Assembly: GCF_017873715.1 (NCBI RefSeq)
Contig: NZ_JAGGKM010000004.1
Location: forward strand, 186,001-250,000
DNA length: 64,000 nucleotides
Source of the DNA: Cytobacillus luteolus
Lineage (GTDB): Bacteria; Bacillota; Bacilli; Bacillales; Bacillaceae_L
Direction: 5' to 3'
Each line of letters starts with the position of its first letter. Position 1 is the first letter of the stretch. The position numbers and the translations under genes are program-made. Below the pieces are notes generated by a model. The model was not told where the DNA came from. It saw only the letters and a list, made by a program, of their open reading frames with translations, and ran no database searches. Shown here in pieces: positions 56,138-64,000 of this stretch.

Positions 56138-57069
56138 TACTTGTCTAACTCCGCTTTCACCTTATCTATTAGGTCTTTTGCACCAGCCTCAGTAAGTCTA
56201 TTTGCAACTTCTATTCCTACCTCGATTGGGTTAGTGCCAATAGCCTTTTCTTTATAGATTATTTTTCCGTCTGGTGAACCAACTAAACCTGTAAATACTA
56301 CTTCATCATTCTCATTTATTTGGGCAAAACCAGCAATCGGCACCTGACATCCACCTTCCATCTTATGAAGAAAAGCTCTTTCAGCAGTTACAGTACGTTC
56401 AGTAACTTCATCATTTAAAAGGGAAAGAATTCTATGAATTTCTTGGTCGTCTTCACGACATTCAATTGCAAGGGCACCTTGCCCAACAGCTGGTACACAG
56501 TCTTCGTTATCTAGGTATTCTGTTACAACATCATCAGACCAACCCATACGTATCAAACCGGCTGCAGCTAAAATAATTGCATCATAATCTTCATTTTGCA
56601 ACTTCGCCAAACGTGTATCAATATTCCCACGAATCCATTTTATTTCGATATCATCACGTTTAGCAAGAAGCTGTGCAGAACGTCTTAACGAGCTAGTTCC
56701 TACTACAGCTCCTGGCGGAAGGTCATCAAACTTAATATGGTCTTTTGATATCATTACATCGCGATAGTCCTCACGTTTAGGCACACAACCAATCATCAGA
56801 CCCTCAGGTAATACTGCCGGCATATCCTTCATGCTATGAACTGCCATATCAATTTCTTTATCTATCATTGCTTGCTCAATTTCTTTTACAAAAAGACCCT
56901 TACCCCCGACTTTGGATAATGTAACATCAAGAATTATGTCGCCCTTAGTTACAAATTCCTTTACTTCAAATTCACAGTCTGCACCTAACTCTTTTAATTT
57001 GTTAATAACCCAATTTGTTTGAGTTAAAGCAAGTTTACTTTTTCGTGATCCAACAATAACTTTTCTCAT
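56137..57069 (-). CDS. hemC: Hydroxymethylbilane synthase (porphobilinogen deaminase)
   Basis: Polymerises porphobilinogen. N-terminal [25 protein letters not shown] near residue 130 and the cofactor-bearing cysteine in [13 protein letters not shown] near residue 240 are conserved. ATG 57069 follows TAGGAGG; the frame is open 10 more codons upstream, into the hemX end. 310 residues. Confidence 0.96.
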   Translation of the reverse strand: MRKVIVGSRKSKLALTQTNWVINKLKELGADCEFEVKEFVTKGDIILDVTLSKVGGKGLFVKEIEQAMIDKEIDMAVHSMKDMPAVLPEGLMIGCVPKREDYRDVMISKDHIKFDDLPPGAVVGTSSLRRSAQLLAKRDDIEIKWIRGNIDTRLAKLQNEDYDAIILAAAGLIRMGWSDDVVTEYLDNEDCVPAVGQGALAIECREDDQEIHRILSLLNDEVTERTVTAERAFLHKMEGGCQVPIAGFAQINENDEVVFTGLVGSPDGKIIYKEKAIGTNPIEVGIEVANRLTEAGAKDLIDKVKAELDK

Positions 57070-57086
57070 ACCAACTAACCTCCTAA

Positions 57087-57920
57087 TTATGTATACCACA
57101 TATGAAATCTAGATAAGCTTCCAGATAAGAAATAATTGATTAATAGTACTAAAAATGCAGCTATATTCCATAAAGCTATGGACTTTCCTTGTAGCCCCTG
57201 AACAACCCTCTTATATAAATAAAAACTGTACACTGTTATCACAGAAAATGAACCTAATACTTTTGCATCATATAGTTGAAAGTCTTGCAACTTTATGTAA
57301 GCCCATAATACTCCTAAAATAAGTGATAGTAAAAGCATTGGTACTCCAATGACATTTAATACATAAGACATGTGGTCAAGTTTTGATAAGTCCTGAATCC
57401 GTAATAATTGTTTTCCCCATTTTTTCTTTTTAAGGAGATTGTATTGTATTAAGTACAAAATCGAGAAAACAAATGAAAGGGAAAAAGCTCCATATGATAA
57501 AATGGCCATTGTAATATGAATCATCAATAGTTCGGATATTAATTGGCCAGCTTGTGCAGTAGATTCATATTGAACAGGTGCAAATGTATGAAGTGCCATA
57601 ATAAAGAAACCTAGTATATTTGTAAAAAACACAATAAAATCTACTCGTAATAATCGATTTATTGCTAAGGAGAGAGTAATTAGAACCCATGCATAAAAAT
57701 AAAGTCCCTCAAAGACAGTTAATATTGGAAATCTTCCCGTTTCAATTACACGATAAATCAAAAAAAACGTTTGAGAAAGCCATACAAATGCAAGTAACCA
57801 GAAGGCAGTAAGATTGGCCTTCCGGTTGTTATGTAGAAAATCAATAAAATATAATAACACACTAAGTGCGTATATAATAACCGTTAGTTCATGTAATCTT
57901 GTGATATTTAACTCTGTCAT
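57087..57920 (-). CDS. hemX: HemX, membrane protein of the hem operon
   Basis: A 277-residue membrane protein with about eight hydrophobic segments of the CcsA/ResC-like superfamily ([20 protein letters not shown] with a His). In B. subtilis HemX lowers HemA protein levels. Follows hemA after a 201-bp gap with a terminator-like hairpin. Confidence 0.92.
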   Translation of the reverse strand: MTELNITRLHELTVIIYALSVLLYFIDFLHNNRKANLTAFWLLAFVWLSQTFFLIYRVIETGRFPILTVFEGLYFYAWVLITLSLAINRLLRVDFIVFFTNILGFFIMALHTFAPVQYESTAQAGQLISELLMIHITMAILSYGAFSLSFVFSILYLIQYNLLKKKKWGKQLLRIQDLSKLDHMSYVLNVIGVPMLLLSLILGVLWAYIKLQDFQLYDAKVLGSFSVITVYSFYLYKRVVQGLQGKSIALWNIAAFLVLLINYFLSGSLSRFHMWYT

Positions 57921-58042
57921 GTTAGATTATTTCCTCTCCAAAAAGATTCTAACATCTGATTACTAAGGAAAACTTAGCTATAGAAGTCTATTTACATTTT
58001 AGCACTTTTGTCGACTGTGTTTGGTCAATTTAATAAAGATAT

Positions 58043-58077
58043 AAAACCCCACTTTATGCTGTTTAAGTGGGGTTTTT
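58043..58077. terminator. Terminator-like hairpin between hemA and hemX
   Basis: Perfect 12-bp stem AAAACCCCACTT / AAGTGGGGTTTT with a 10-nt loop. The T-run is short but present on the minus strand, so it may reduce readthrough from hemA into hemXCDBL. Confidence 0.65.
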
Positions 58078-58121
58078 AGCTACATTATTGAACAAGTACT
58101 CAGTGAAAAGCCGCACCTTTA

Positions 58122-59480
58122 TTAAGATTGTAGGGAAGCCTGTCTAACAGGAATAGATAAAGTTTCTTGTTTCCCAATACTAACACTTGCTTGTGCACTC
58201 TGTTCAGCCTTAACAGATTCTTCTATATCAAAAATTTTCATAAAGAGTTTCAGTGATTCTTCAGCATTTGGCTCAGCAGCAATTTCTTTTGCTCGAAGAA
58301 TTGGATCTTTTAACAACTGATTTATAATACTTTTCGTGTGTTTATTAAGCACTTTTTTCTCACGTTCTGTCAAGTTAGGCATCTTACGCTCTATACTCTC
58401 CATCGTCTCTGCTTGAATAGCCAGAGCCTTATTGCGAAGTGCAGAAATTACAGGCACAACTCCAAGTGTATTTATCCAGTTCTTAAATTCAATAATCTCT
58501 GCTTCAATCATAATCTCGATCACTTCGGCAGCCTTTTGACGTTCTTGCATATTGGCTTCAACAATGCCTTCTAAATCATCGATATCATATAAAAAGACGC
58601 TGTCTAAATCCGCTAAGCTTGGGTCAAGGTCCCTAGGTACAGCTATATCTACCATGAATAATGGACGCCCTTTTCTTAATCGTTCAACATGGACCATCAT
58701 ATCCTTGGTGATAACAAAGTCCTTTGCACCAGTTGAACTAATCATAATATCAGCATCAATCAAAGCACACTGTAATTCGGCAATTGACTTTGCTTCTCCA
58801 GCAAAGCGTTCCGCTAAACTTTGTGCTTTTTCGAATGTACGATTAATAACCGTTACTTTTCTAACACCACTACCATGTAAATTTTGTAGAGCTAGTTCTC
58901 CCATTTTTCCGGCACCAAGAATTAAAACATTTTTGTTAGCTAAATCACCAAATATTTTTTTTGCAAGCTCAACCGCTGCATAACTAACAGAAACTGCATT
59001 AGCACCTATATCTGTCTCAGAATGTGCTCGTTTAGCTAGAGTAACTGCTTGTTTAAATAAATGGTTAAAGACTGTCCCAACCGTATTCTCTTCCTGCGCC
59101 TTTAAGAAACTAGAACGTACTTGACCTAGTATTTGAGTTTCACCAACAACCATTGAATTAAGACCACAGGAAACATTGAACAAATGCTCAATTGCCCCGT
59201 CATTTTCAAATATATTTAAGAACGGCGTAAATTCTTCCTTATCAATACCAAACCATTCTGATAAGAAAGACTTCACATAATGTCTCCCAGTATGCAACTG
59301 GTCAACAACCGCATAAATCTCAGTACGATTACATGTTGAGATAATTATATTTTCAAGAATGCTCTTCTTGTGCTTTAATGTTTGCATTGCAATTGCTAGT
59401 TCAGATTCATTGAATGTAAGCTTCTCACGAATTTCAACAGGGGCAGTCTTATAATTTAGTCCTACTACTATAATATGCAT
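58122..59480 (-). CDS. hemA: Glutamyl-tRNA reductase
   Basis: First committed step of haem synthesis by the C5 route. The catalytic Cys lies in [13 protein letters not shown] (near residue 50), [13 protein letters not shown] near 118, and the NADPH motif [13 protein letters not shown] near 185. 452 residues. First gene of the haem operon. A PerR-like box overlaps its promoter. Confidence 0.98.
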   Translation of the reverse strand: MHIIVVGLNYKTAPVEIREKLTFNESELAIAMQTLKHKKSILENIIISTCNRTEIYAVVDQLHTGRHYVKSFLSEWFGIDKEEFTPFLNIFENDGAIEHLFNVSCGLNSMVVGETQILGQVRSSFLKAQEENTVGTVFNHLFKQAVTLAKRAHSETDIGANAVSVSYAAVELAKKIFGDLANKNVLILGAGKMGELALQNLHGSGVRKVTVINRTFEKAQSLAERFAGEAKSIAELQCALIDADIMISSTGAKDFVITKDMMVHVERLRKGRPLFMVDIAVPRDLDPSLADLDSVFLYDIDDLEGIVEANMQERQKAAEVIEIMIEAEIIEFKNWINTLGVVPVISALRNKALAIQAETMESIERKMPNLTEREKKVLNKHTKSIINQLLKDPILRAKEIAAEPNAEESLKLFMKIFDIEESVKAEQSAQASVSIGKQETLSIPVRQASLQS

Positions 59481-59529
59481 AGATCATTACACCCCCAAAA
59501 AAAGTTTTGAATCAAGTTTCTATTGAACT

Positions 59530-59544
59530 TAATCTTTATTATAA
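59530..59544. promoter_or_regulatory. PerR/Fur-like box at the hemA promoter
   Basis: TAATCTTTATTATAA matches the PerR consensus TTATAATTATTATAA at 12 of 15 positions and covers an extended -10 (TGTTATAAT, minus strand, 59538-59546). B. subtilis hemAXCDBL is PerR-repressed. The rest of the 265-bp upstream region is AT-rich with no other clear signal. Confidence 0.45.
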
Positions 59545-59745
59545 CATGTCAAAAATATAGTAATAAAAAAATATGTGAACAGATTATGAACTCATATGTT
59601 AAGATTAATTAGTAATTTATCAACTTTATTATTTATATCACTTTCTACAAATGAAGTGACGAATTATGTCGCAATGTACATCAGATACAATAGCAAATTT
59701 TACGCATTTAATCAAGTAAGATGTATGTATTTTTAGGAGGGTTAT

Positions 59746-60231
59746 ATGAAGAAACAAGGCGTATTTCCTGGTATTATCCTTATAGGTATTGGTAGTTATT
59801 TTCTCTTACAACAATTAAATATATCTGTTTTTAGTGGCTTTTACTCATGGCAGACATTAATTTTCATAATTGGTACAGCACTTCTTGTCCAGTCTTATAC
59901 GAGTAACGACTATAGTAATATCGTGGCTGGCGTCATTCTTGTTGGATTTGGAATTCACTTTCATAGTGCAAATACTCTATCATTTTGGCCAAAACATTAT
60001 GGAATGCTAGTATTCATTATTGCCTTGGGCTTGTTACTGCGTTATTTTAAAACAAAAGCAGGGCTCTTTCAAAGCTTACTTTTATTATCCATTTCAGTGC
60101 TAATTCTGTATTATGATAAATTTATTAAATCACTCGGATTTTTGGAAAATGGTTTTTCCTTTATCATAAAATTTTGGCCCGTTCTTTTAATTGGTACCGG
60201 TTTTTACCTATTATTTATTAAAAAAAGGTAA
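59746..60231 (+). CDS. Small membrane protein, DUF5668/LiaF-like transmembrane region
   Basis: 161 residues with five or six hydrophobic segments (FPGIILIGIGSYFLLQQLNI, WQTLIFIIGTALLVQSY, GMLVFIIALGLLL, WPVLLIGTGFYLLF). The repeated W-P-x-L-I-x-G pattern is typical of the LiaI/LiaF-like transmembrane region (DUF5668). RBS TAGGAGGG precedes the ATG. Convergent with the ABC transporter ATPase; no clear function. Confidence 0.72.
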   Translation: MKKQGVFPGIILIGIGSYFLLQQLNISVFSGFYSWQTLIFIIGTALLVQSYTSNDYSNIVAGVILVGFGIHFHSANTLSFWPKHYGMLVFIIALGLLLRYFKTKAGLFQSLLLLSISVLILYYDKFIKSLGFLENGFSFIIKFWPVLLIGTGFYLLFIKKR

Positions 60232-60254
60232 AATATACTTAAATTTACATAATG

Positions 60255-60290
60255 AAAAAACGAGACGGCTCATGCTCTGTCTCGTTTTTT
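60255..60290. terminator. Convergent terminator
   Basis: Stem AAACGAGAC / GTCTCGTTT with T-rich flanks on both sides, between the small membrane protein gene and the transporter ATPase gene. Confidence 0.85.
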
Positions 60291-60293
60291 GGG

Positions 60294-61031
60294 TTATAAC
60301 ACTGCATTTAAGAATTCTTGTGTTCTTTTTTCCTTTGGGTGATTGAAAAGATCATCCGGTTTACCTACTTCCACAATTCTGCCATCATGCATGTATACTA
60401 CCCAATCGGCTACTTCCTTGGCAAAGCCCATTTCATGGGTTACAACTACCATTGTCATTCCTTCTTCTGCAAGCTCCTTCATTGTTGATAGAACCTCACC
60501 TACTAGTTCAGGATCAAGGGCTGATGTTGGTTCATCAAACAACATAATTTCGGGTTTCATTGCTAATGCTCTTGCAATAGCCACACGTTGCTTTTGTCCG
60601 CCTGATAATTTTGAAGGATAGACATTTTCCTTATCAGCTAATCCAACTTTTTGTAAAAGCTCTTTACCGTGCCTTAAAGCTTCTTCCTTTGACAATTTCT
60701 TTAGCTGTGTAGGTGCCTCAATAACATTTTCTATAACTGTTTTGTGAGGAAATAAGTTAAAATGCTGAAAAACCATGCCAACTCTTTGCCTAACCTTATT
60801 TAAATCATGGGTTTTTGGGTTAATTACTTCATCTGCTATTGTAATAGTTCCATTGTCTTTAATTTCTAGAAAGTTCAAGCAACGCAATAAAGTACTTTTT
60901 CCTGAGCCACTTGCTCCAATTAAACAAACAACATCACTTTCTCTAACGGTAAAATCAATATCCTTCAACACATGTAAGGAACCAAAGGATTTATTTAGTT
61001 TGTCTACATTAATCATTACATCCTTTTTCAT
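60294..61031 (-). CDS. Polar amino-acid ABC transporter ATP-binding protein (GlnQ-like)
   Basis: Walker [10 protein letters not shown] near residue 38, signature [15 protein letters not shown] near 135, Walker [14 protein letters not shown]-like ([13 protein letters not shown]) near 158, and the H-loop [13 protein letters not shown]. 245 residues, the normal size for this family. ATG 61031 lies behind GGAGGAGG. Last gene of the SBP-permease-ATPase operon. Confidence 0.95.
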   Translation of the reverse strand: MKKDVMINVDKLNKSFGSLHVLKDIDFTVRESDVVCLIGASGSGKSTLLRCLNFLEIKDNGTITIADEVINPKTHDLNKVRQRVGMVFQHFNLFPHKTVIENVIEAPTQLKKLSKEEALRHGKELLQKVGLADKENVYPSKLSGGQKQRVAIARALAMKPEIMLFDEPTSALDPELVGEVLSTMKELAEEGMTMVVVTHEMGFAKEVADWVVYMHDGRIVEVGKPDDLFNHPKEKRTQEFLNAVL

Positions 61032-61048
61032 CAAAAATAACCTCCTCC

Positions 61049-61708
61049 TTAATCACTTGCTGCAAGTTTTTTCTCTAAGATTCCAACAAGAATTGTCATC
61101 ACTAACACAAGGAATAAGTAATAAACTGCAACGATTAATAAATAAGTCATATTATCAAATGTTTGTGATCCTAATGTGGTAGAAACATTAAATAGCTCAT
61201 TAAATCCTATGAATGCAGCAAGAGAGGAGTCTTTCAAACCAATGATAAACTGATTTCCAAGTGGAGGGAGGGCTCTACGAAATGCTTGTGGTAAAATAAT
61301 TCTTCTCATTGTCAATGCTCTGCTCATTCCTAAGGAACGTCCGGCCTCCATTTGGCCTTTATCAATTGACTGTATTGCTCCTCGAAAAATCTCAGCAATA
61401 TAAGCACCATTATGAAAAGCTAAACCTAATGTAACAGACCAAAAAGAGGAAATGTTCAAGCTAGTTAAGCCGAAATAGAATATAAAAATTTGAACGATTA
61501 ATGGTGTCCCACGAACTAAGAAAATGTATAAATCCGCTATTTTATTTAGAAATTTGTTCCCTGATATTTTTAAGAAAGCGAAAAACAGACCAATAAATAC
61601 TGCAATGAAGATAGAAACAGCAGTTACATTCAAAGTCATTAACATTGCTTTTAGAAAGATATCAAAGGTGTCAACAAACTGTGAAAACACGTGCAAAAAA
61701 CTTGGCAT
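61049..61708 (-). CDS. Amino-acid ABC transporter permease
   Basis: 219 residues with about five membrane segments of the HisM/GlnP type. The coupling motif is visible in [35 protein letters not shown] (broken for length), and [16 protein letters not shown] is typical. Follows the binding-protein gene, 14 bp before the ATPase gene. Confidence 0.94.
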   Translation of the reverse strand: MPSFLHVFSQFVDTFDIFLKAMLMTLNVTAVSIFIAVFIGLFFAFLKISGNKFLNKIADLYIFLVRGTPLIVQIFIFYFGLTSLNISSFWSVTLGLAFHNGAYIAEIFRGAIQSIDKGQMEAGRSLGMSRALTMRRIILPQAFRRALPPLGNQFIIGLKDSSLAAFIGFNELFNVSTTLGSQTFDNMTYLLIVAVYYLFLVLVMTILVGILEKKLAASD

Positions 61709-61753
61709 TTATTCTCATCTCCTTTTACTAAAAATGTTTAAATCAAGATAGAT

Positions 61754-61796
61754 GAAGAAACGAATGTGCATTTAGGTAAATACACATTCGCTCTTC
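61754..61796 (-). promoter_or_regulatory. Hairpin between the binding-protein and permease genes
   Basis: Stem GCGAATGTG-ATTT / AAAT-CACATTCG, followed by TTTC on the minus strand. Probably an attenuator that allows more binding protein than permease. Confidence 0.6.
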
Positions 61797-61805
61797 AGTT
61801 CCTAT

Positions 61806-62588
61806 TTATTCTTCTGGGTCTACTGTAATGTCTTCACCAAAAAATTCTTCACTAATTTGCTTTAACGTTCCGTTTTCTCTTAATGTTTGAAGCGCTTCAT
61901 TTACTTTTTCTAAAAGAACTTCATTATCCTTAGCAATCCCAATTGCCTGTTCGCTTCTACCTAGAAGTTGTCTTGCATCAATTTCTAGCCCTGCACCGAT
62001 TGCCTCTTTACCAGTAATAAAATCAGTAATAACCGCATCATGCTTCCCAATACTTAATGCTTCTAATGCCGTTACATCACTATCGTATAAGATGATATTG
62101 TCTGTTTGTTCCTTAGCAGTATCAGCGTAGGTTGAACCTTTAGAAACTGCAATCTCTAAGTCCTTTAAATCGTCGAATGTCTCTATATCACTATCTGGCC
62201 TTACAAAGATTTGAGGTCCCGAATAATAATAAGGAGTTGAGAAACTAATATGTTCTAATCGATCAGGTGTGATTGTATGACTTGCTACAGCAGCATCAAA
62301 TCGTCCGGTTTTAACACCTTCTACGATACTATTAAACTTAAATTTCTTTTGAACCGGTTCTAACCCAAGCTCCTTTGCGACAGCTTCTGCCACACTTATA
62401 TCAAATCCTGACATAACCCCATCACCATCGGTAGTACTAAATGGCTTAAATTCTCCAGATGCGGCATATGTAAATTTATCAGCCTCAACTAGCTTCATAC
62501 CATCAGTAGTCGTTTCTTTTCCTCCACATGCAGCTAACAAACCAATCACTAATAATAAACTAAACAGTGTTGCTAGTCCTTTTCTCAT
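61806..62588 (-). CDS. Amino-acid ABC transporter substrate-binding lipoprotein
   Basis: Signal peptide with lipobox LLAACGGK (Cys near 21), then a family 3 periplasmic-type binding fold with FKPFSTTDGDGVMSGFDISV and GRFDAAVASHTITPDRLEHI. 260 residues. The substrate is a polar amino acid, perhaps cystine or glutamine; it cannot be told from sequence. First gene of the transporter operon. The 252-bp upstream region contains no clear binding site. Confidence 0.93.
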   Translation of the reverse strand: MRKGLATLFSLLLVIGLLAACGGKETTTDGMKLVEADKFTYAASGEFKPFSTTDGDGVMSGFDISVAEAVAKELGLEPVQKKFKFNSIVEGVKTGRFDAAVASHTITPDRLEHISFSTPYYYSGPQIFVRPDSDIETFDDLKDLEIAVSKGSTYADTAKEQTDNIILYDSDVTALEALSIGKHDAVITDFITGKEAIGAGLEIDARQLLGRSEQAIGIAKDNEVLLEKVNEALQTLRENGTLKQISEEFFGEDITVDPEE

Positions 62589-62791
62589 GTAATAACTCCC
62601 CCTTAGTTTTATTATTTAAGCCTATATAATTATGTTAACAACAAGCAGATTTTTCCACAAAATTGGTAATCAAGGGTATTCGCTGATAATTCATGATATA
62701 GTGTGATTTTACATAGAGGGCATATACATTTAACAGTAATCCCTTATAATACTCCCATTTCCTTCTGATTCCCTTATATCCAACAAATTCA

Positions 62792-62834
62792 TATAAAAAA
62801 AGCTGAAACAGGACAAAACATCCTATTTCAGCTT
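62792..62834 (-). terminator. Terminator after engB
   Basis: Stem AGCTGAAACAGGA / TCCTATTTCAGCT with a 7-nt loop and TTTTTTTATAT on the minus strand. Confidence 0.85.
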
Positions 62835-62840
62835 CAATTT

Positions 62841-63422
62841 CTACATATAACTTTGTATAACGCTCCAGGCTTTTTCCTTCCCAAGACCAGTTTCAGATGA
62901 AAACAAAACTAGTTGATCTGATGGATCAAAGTCTAAAGTTTCACGAACCACTTTCAGATGCTTATCCCATTTACCCTTTGGAATTTTATCAGCTTTTGTG
63001 GCCACGACAATTACTGGGATTTCATAATGTTTGACAAAGCCATACATTGTAACGTCATCTTTAGATGGGGGATGACGAAGGTCAACTATAAGAATAACAG
63101 CCTTTAACTGTTCTCTTGAAGTTAGATATGTCTCAATCATCTTGCCCCATATTTCACGTTCTCTTTTGGATACCTTTGCATAACCATAACCAGGAACATC
63201 TACAAAATGCAAGACCTCATTAATCAGGTAAAAGTTCAAAGTTTGTGTTTTTCCTGGCTTTGAAGAGGTCCTAGCTAGATTTTTTCGATTTAACAGCTTA
63301 TTGATAAATGATGATTTACCCACGTTTGATCTACCTGCTAAAGCAAACTCTGGCAAATGTGTTTCTGGATATTGTTCAGGCTTGACAGCACTAATTACAA
63401 TATCAGCACTTGTTACTTTCAT
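62841..63422 (-). CDS. engB: Ribosome biogenesis GTPase EngB (YsxC)
   Basis: Essential GTPase for 50S maturation. Walker [11 protein letters not shown] near residue 31, G2/G3 [11 protein letters not shown] near 75, and G4 VATKADK near 143 are intact. 193 residues, family norm. RBS GTAGGAG. It follows lonA by 3 bp, as in B. subtilis. Confidence 0.97.
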   Translation of the reverse strand: MKVTSADIVISAVKPEQYPETHLPEFALAGRSNVGKSSFINKLLNRKNLARTSSKPGKTQTLNFYLINEVLHFVDVPGYGYAKVSKREREIWGKMIETYLTSREQLKAVILIVDLRHPPSKDDVTMYGFVKHYEIPVIVVATKADKIPKGKWDKHLKVVRETLDFDPSDQLVLFSSETGLGKEKAWSVIQSYM

Positions 63423-63425
63423 TTT

Positions 63426-64000
63426 TTACTCTCCTACCAATGCGTGTTCTAGTACTTCATCTAAATGCGACACTAAAACAAATTCTAATTCCTTTCGGAC
63501 ACTTTCAGGGATATCGTCCAAGTCTTTTTCATTATCCCTTGGCAATATCACTTTAGTCAACCCTGCACGGTTGGCACTTAAGGATTTTTCCTTTAAACCA
63601 CCAATAGGTAAAACTCGACCTCGTAATGTGATTTCCCCTGTCATTCCTACTTCTTTTCTAACAGCTCTACCAGTAAGGGCTGATATGAGGGCAGTAGCTA
63701 TTGTTATACCTGCAGAAGGCCCATCTTTTGGTACAGCACCTTCAGGAACATGAATATGAATGTCATTTTTCTCATTAAACTCTGGATCAATTTTCAATTC
63801 ATTTGCACGTGATCGAATATAGCTAAATGCAGCCTGAGCTGATTCCTTCATAACATCTCCAAGCTTACCTGTTAAAACAAGCTTACCTTTTCCAGGTGCA
63901 ATGGACACTTCAATTGACAGTGTATCTCCACCAAAGGCTGTGTACGCAAGCCCTGTTGCTACCCCAACTTGGTCCTCAAGCTCTGCTTGTCCGTATCTAA
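63426..64000 (-). CDS. lonA: ATP-dependent protease LonA, C-terminal part (runs off right edge)
   Basis: The frame is open to the window edge with no start codon needed ([20 protein letters not shown] at the edge). It covers the protease domain: catalytic Ser in [10 protein letters not shown] and Lys in [10 protein letters not shown]. The smaller open frame beginning at 63908 is an internal Met. Ends 3 bp before engB. The ATPase domain lies outside the window. Confidence 0.97.
   Translation of the reverse strand, partial: RYGQAELEDQVGVATGLAYTAFGGDTLSIEVSIAPGKGKLVLTGKLGDVMKESAQAAFSYIRSRANELKIDPEFNEKNDIHIHVPEGAVPKDGPSAGITIATALISALTGRAVRKEVGMTGEITLRGRVLPIGGLKEKSLSANRAGLTKVILPRDNEKDLDDIPESVRKELEFVLVSHLDEVLEHALVGE

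Noticed and set aside
63426-63908. A separate 160-residue protease gene
   Set aside because: The frame is open to the window edge; this is the end of lonA with an internal Met.

Overview
This window is a chromosomal segment of a spore-forming member of the Bacillaceae. It is AT-rich, strong AGGAGG-type ribosome binding sites are common, and GTG, TTG and possibly one CTG start codon are used. Many genes are specific to endospore formers: safA, spo0B, spoIVFA/FB, spoIIB, spoVID, ysxE and a YhcN/YlaJ lipoprotein. The gene order follows the Bacillus subtilis lonA-to-safA region: lonA, ysxC, hemAXCDBL, spoVID, ysxE, valS, folC, [comC], spoIIB, maf, radC, mreBCD, minCD, spoIVFAB, rplU, prp, rpmA, spo0B, obg, pheB, pheA, niaR, nifS, nadBCA, safA. 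Most genes lie on the minus strand. RNase G (rng), a short NadE and a large pilus locus separate it from B. subtilis 168. I cannot fix the genus; an environmental relative such as Anaerobacillus or Alkalihalobacillus is only a guess.

Left part (1-9 kb): a partial sporulation lipoprotein, nadE, safA, and the NAD locus. nadBCA diverges from nifS-niaR, and a palindromic NiaR-type operator lies between them. Next (9-23 kb) come pheA/pheB, obg-spo0B, and ribosomal proteins L21 and L27 with the L27-processing protease Prp, behind an L21 leader RNA. These are followed by RNase G, the SigK-processing pair SpoIVFA/FB, and the cell-division and shape genes minCD and mreBCD with radC, maf and spoIIB.

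Middle part (23.8-45.4 kb): where B. subtilis has only comC, there is a complete type IVa pilus locus. One strand carries pilB, pilT, pilC, a major pilin, a prepilin peptidase, pilM, pilN, pilO and a second pilin, preceded by a VanW-like protein, a PRC-barrel protein and a very acidic membrane protein. A divergent operon carries three minor pilins of the PilV/PilW/PilX (GspI/J/K) type. Next come an ankyrin-repeat lipoprotein, a 1303-residue secreted Ig-repeat protein and a membrane GAF-GGDEF diguanylate cyclase. PilB has an N-terminal MshEN-like domain of the kind that binds c-di-GMP. The region may therefore encode a retractable pilus, a candidate tip adhesin and a local c-di-GMP input. This is the most interesting part of the window.

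Right part (45.5-64 kb): folC, valS behind a T-box leader, ysxE and spoVID, the hemAXCDBL haem operon, a small membrane protein, an amino-acid ABC transporter, engB/ysxC and the 3' end of lonA. Three copies of a structured intergenic repeat (about 105-180 bp) lie near 12.0, 19.7 and 52.8 kb. I found no tRNA, rRNA, CRISPR array, transposase or phage gene.
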